Shown piece by piece: positions 63,090-64,000 of a stretch of DNA of 64,000 bases. A program made the translations under genes and the position numbers. This DNA comes from Bacillota bacterium (GTDB lineage Bacteria > Bacillota > UBA4882 > UBA8346): contig JAEZCE010000046.1 of assembly GCA_023429995.1 (NCBI GenBank), positions 1 through 64,000 on the forward strand, in the 5' to 3' direction. Position 1 is the stretch's first letter, and each line of letters begins with the position of its first letter. The notes under the pieces were generated by a model that was not told where the DNA came from, ran no database searches, and worked only from the letters and a program-made list of their open reading frames with translations.

Positions 63090-63422
63090 TTATCCATATA
63101 AAACCTGACCTTGATCGACAATTTGGGTTATAAACGCAGCTTTTGTACCACGCCATTCTTCGATTTCCTGAGGGGTATAAACCAAGAAATCGATGGGAAT
63201 CCCAGTTCCCCTTAAATATTTCCGAATTTCACGGCCCCTTTGAAGACGTTTTTGGGGCATATCTTTGATTATTAATAAATCTAAGTCGCTATCTTCTCCG
63301 GGATTTCCATTTGCGTATGAGCCAAATAAAATAACTTTATCAGGACGAACATTCTGAACAATCGCCTCAACCACTTGGTTAATCTGTTCTTTGGTAATCA
63401 ATTTATTCACCCCGATGATCAT
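63090..63422 (-). CDS. MNT-type nucleotidyltransferase antitoxin
   Basis: The 110-residue protein has the minimal nucleotidyltransferase motif GSYANGNPGEDSDLDLLI (Gly34-Ser35, metal ligands Asp46 and Asp48) and a third acidic site near IDFLVY. In HEPN/MNT modules such proteins inactivate the HEPN RNase by adding AMP to it. Here its partner gene, directly downstream, is broken, so this antitoxin has nothing to neutralise in this locus. Confidence 0.88.
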   Translation of the reverse strand: MIIGVNKLITKEQINQVVEAIVQNVRPDKVILFGSYANGNPGEDSDLDLLIIKDMPQKRLQRGREIRKYLRGTGIPIDFLVYTPQEIEEWRGTKAAFITQIVDQGQVLYG

Positions 63423-63478
63423 CTTTATCGTATAAATCGCAGAACTAAACTGAGCTTTTAGTACTTTAAATCATAAAA

Positions 63479-64000
63479 TCAGACTCTTGATAACTCGTCT
63501 CTAAATGCAGGCCTATTTGCATATTGGCTAAAAAGCTTCTGTTTAATCTCCAATGCCTGTTCTCTCCCGCCAGCCTTTCTGAGATTCCGGATTATGGCGC
63601 ATACCCCCTGATAGCCCTTTCTGGTATTTGCCCGGGCCGCAGTCTGCTCAATATATTGCCGAAATAGCCCGTAAACCTCTTCCGTGAATTCAGGAATAAG
63701 ATACTTGTAAAAATACTCCACCGCTGAAGGCCTTTCTTTGACGTATTCATATAGCTTTTGTTTTTCGCCTTCTTCGATCAAAATAGAGGTGTAGACATGC
63801 CCTTGGGTTTGCTTTTGGTTTTTCAATCGCAGAATGATTTCAGGATAAACAGAAGGCCACTCTTTAGTGTCATAAGTGTTTTTCAGTTCGCTGTAATATT
63901 CAAAGTCTCCTTTTAAAATAAAATCCCTAGCAATTCCACGCTGCTCGTCTACATTTCCGGAAAGTTTATATGCTTTATACCGGTATCCCATCCATTGAGC
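63479..64000 (-). CDS. C-terminal part of a SWIM-zinc-finger-type protein (partial)
   Basis: At least 174 residues, helical throughout, with repeats of short helices like those after the SWIM zinc finger in large DUF-type proteins (IARDFILKGDFEYYSELKNT, AACIIRNLRKAGG-like stretch). The frame is open to the window edge, through an internal ATG at 63991, so the start lies outside. The SWIM motif itself would be in the missing N-terminal part. Assignment is by recall of similar C-terminal halves. Confidence 0.6.
   Translation of the reverse strand, partial: AQWMGYRYKAYKLSGNVDEQRGIARDFILKGDFEYYSELKNTYDTKEWPSVYPEIILRLKNQKQTQGHVYTSILIEEGEKQKLYEYVKERPSAVEYFYKYLIPEFTEEVYGLFRQYIEQTAARANTRKGYQGVCAIIRNLRKAGGREQALEIKQKLFSQYANRPAFRDELSRV

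Noticed and set aside
1..64000. CRISPR arrays, rRNA genes, prophage structural genes
   Set aside because: No regularly spaced repeats, no rRNA sequence and no phage structural proteins were seen.

Overview
The window looks like a chromosomal segment of a spore-forming member of the Bacillota that probably also has an outer membrane. The evidence for spores is a complete GerA-type germinant receptor operon (50.9-55.0 kb). The evidence for a diderm envelope is a TolC-family outer-membrane channel in an efflux operon (55.2-60.4 kb) and a MacA/MacB-like pair (7.8-10.2 kb). CIRCE and LexA boxes of Gram-positive type, strong AGGAGG ribosome sites and frequent GTG/TTG starts agree with Bacillota. 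I cannot name the genus. Layout: 0-2.5 kb holds the first 12 codons of a gene behind a promoter with twin LexA boxes, an AraC/GyrI-type regulator and a C45-type amide hydrolase. 2.9-13.9 kb is a compact plus-strand cluster of nine genes: an NHL/TPR/Yip1-like protein, a DUF5696-like secreted TIM-barrel candidate, a second Yip1-like membrane protein, an HlyD-like adaptor, an FtsX/MacB-like permease, two sugar-ABC permeases, a GH16-fold protein with a destroyed active site, and a membrane LuxR regulator. It has no ATPase and no solute-binding protein, and is the best candidate here for an undescribed envelope-glycan system. 13.9-16.5 kb is a decay zone: a broken acyltransferase copy, a fragment of the C45 gene, a frameshifted gene, the intact acyltransferase and a MITE-like element. 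16.6-24.6 kb has a second AraC/GyrI regulator, a membrane protein, a PL9-type lyase, CIRCE-controlled htpG and an HtrA protease. 24.9-34.0 kb carries a methionine importer (metNIQ), then a FadR-type regulator, a complete liv-type amide/amino-acid importer and a creatininase-family amidohydrolase. 34.2-40.2 kb on the minus strand has a c-di-GMP-I riboswitch leading into a zinc alcohol dehydrogenase and an SLC13-type transporter, followed by a chemoreceptor and an orphan TctC/Bug binding protein. 40.5-44.4 kb has a HAD phosphatase, Lon, and a TetR regulator whose own promoter shares an operator with the lon upstream region. 44.6-50.7 kb is a surface-glycan operon: carbamoyltransferase, membrane protein, two GT2 enzymes and a flippase. 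50.9-55.0 kb is the germinant receptor operon, including a small D-type subunit. 55.1-60.4 kb is tetR, two membrane-fusion proteins, a DHA2/EmrB pump and TolC, with matching operators before tetR and before the pump genes. 60.5-64.0 kb is a graveyard with Fic and ParE/RelE remnants, a three-domain secreted beta-gamma-crystallin, a tRNA-Glu-like piece without a D-arm, an MNT antitoxin with a broken HEPN partner, and the C-terminal part of a SWIM-type protein running off the edge. Themes tie the regions together: envelope and glycan building, stress proteolysis and chaperones under dedicated operators, nutrient uptake with chemosensing and c-di-GMP control, and sporulation and germination.
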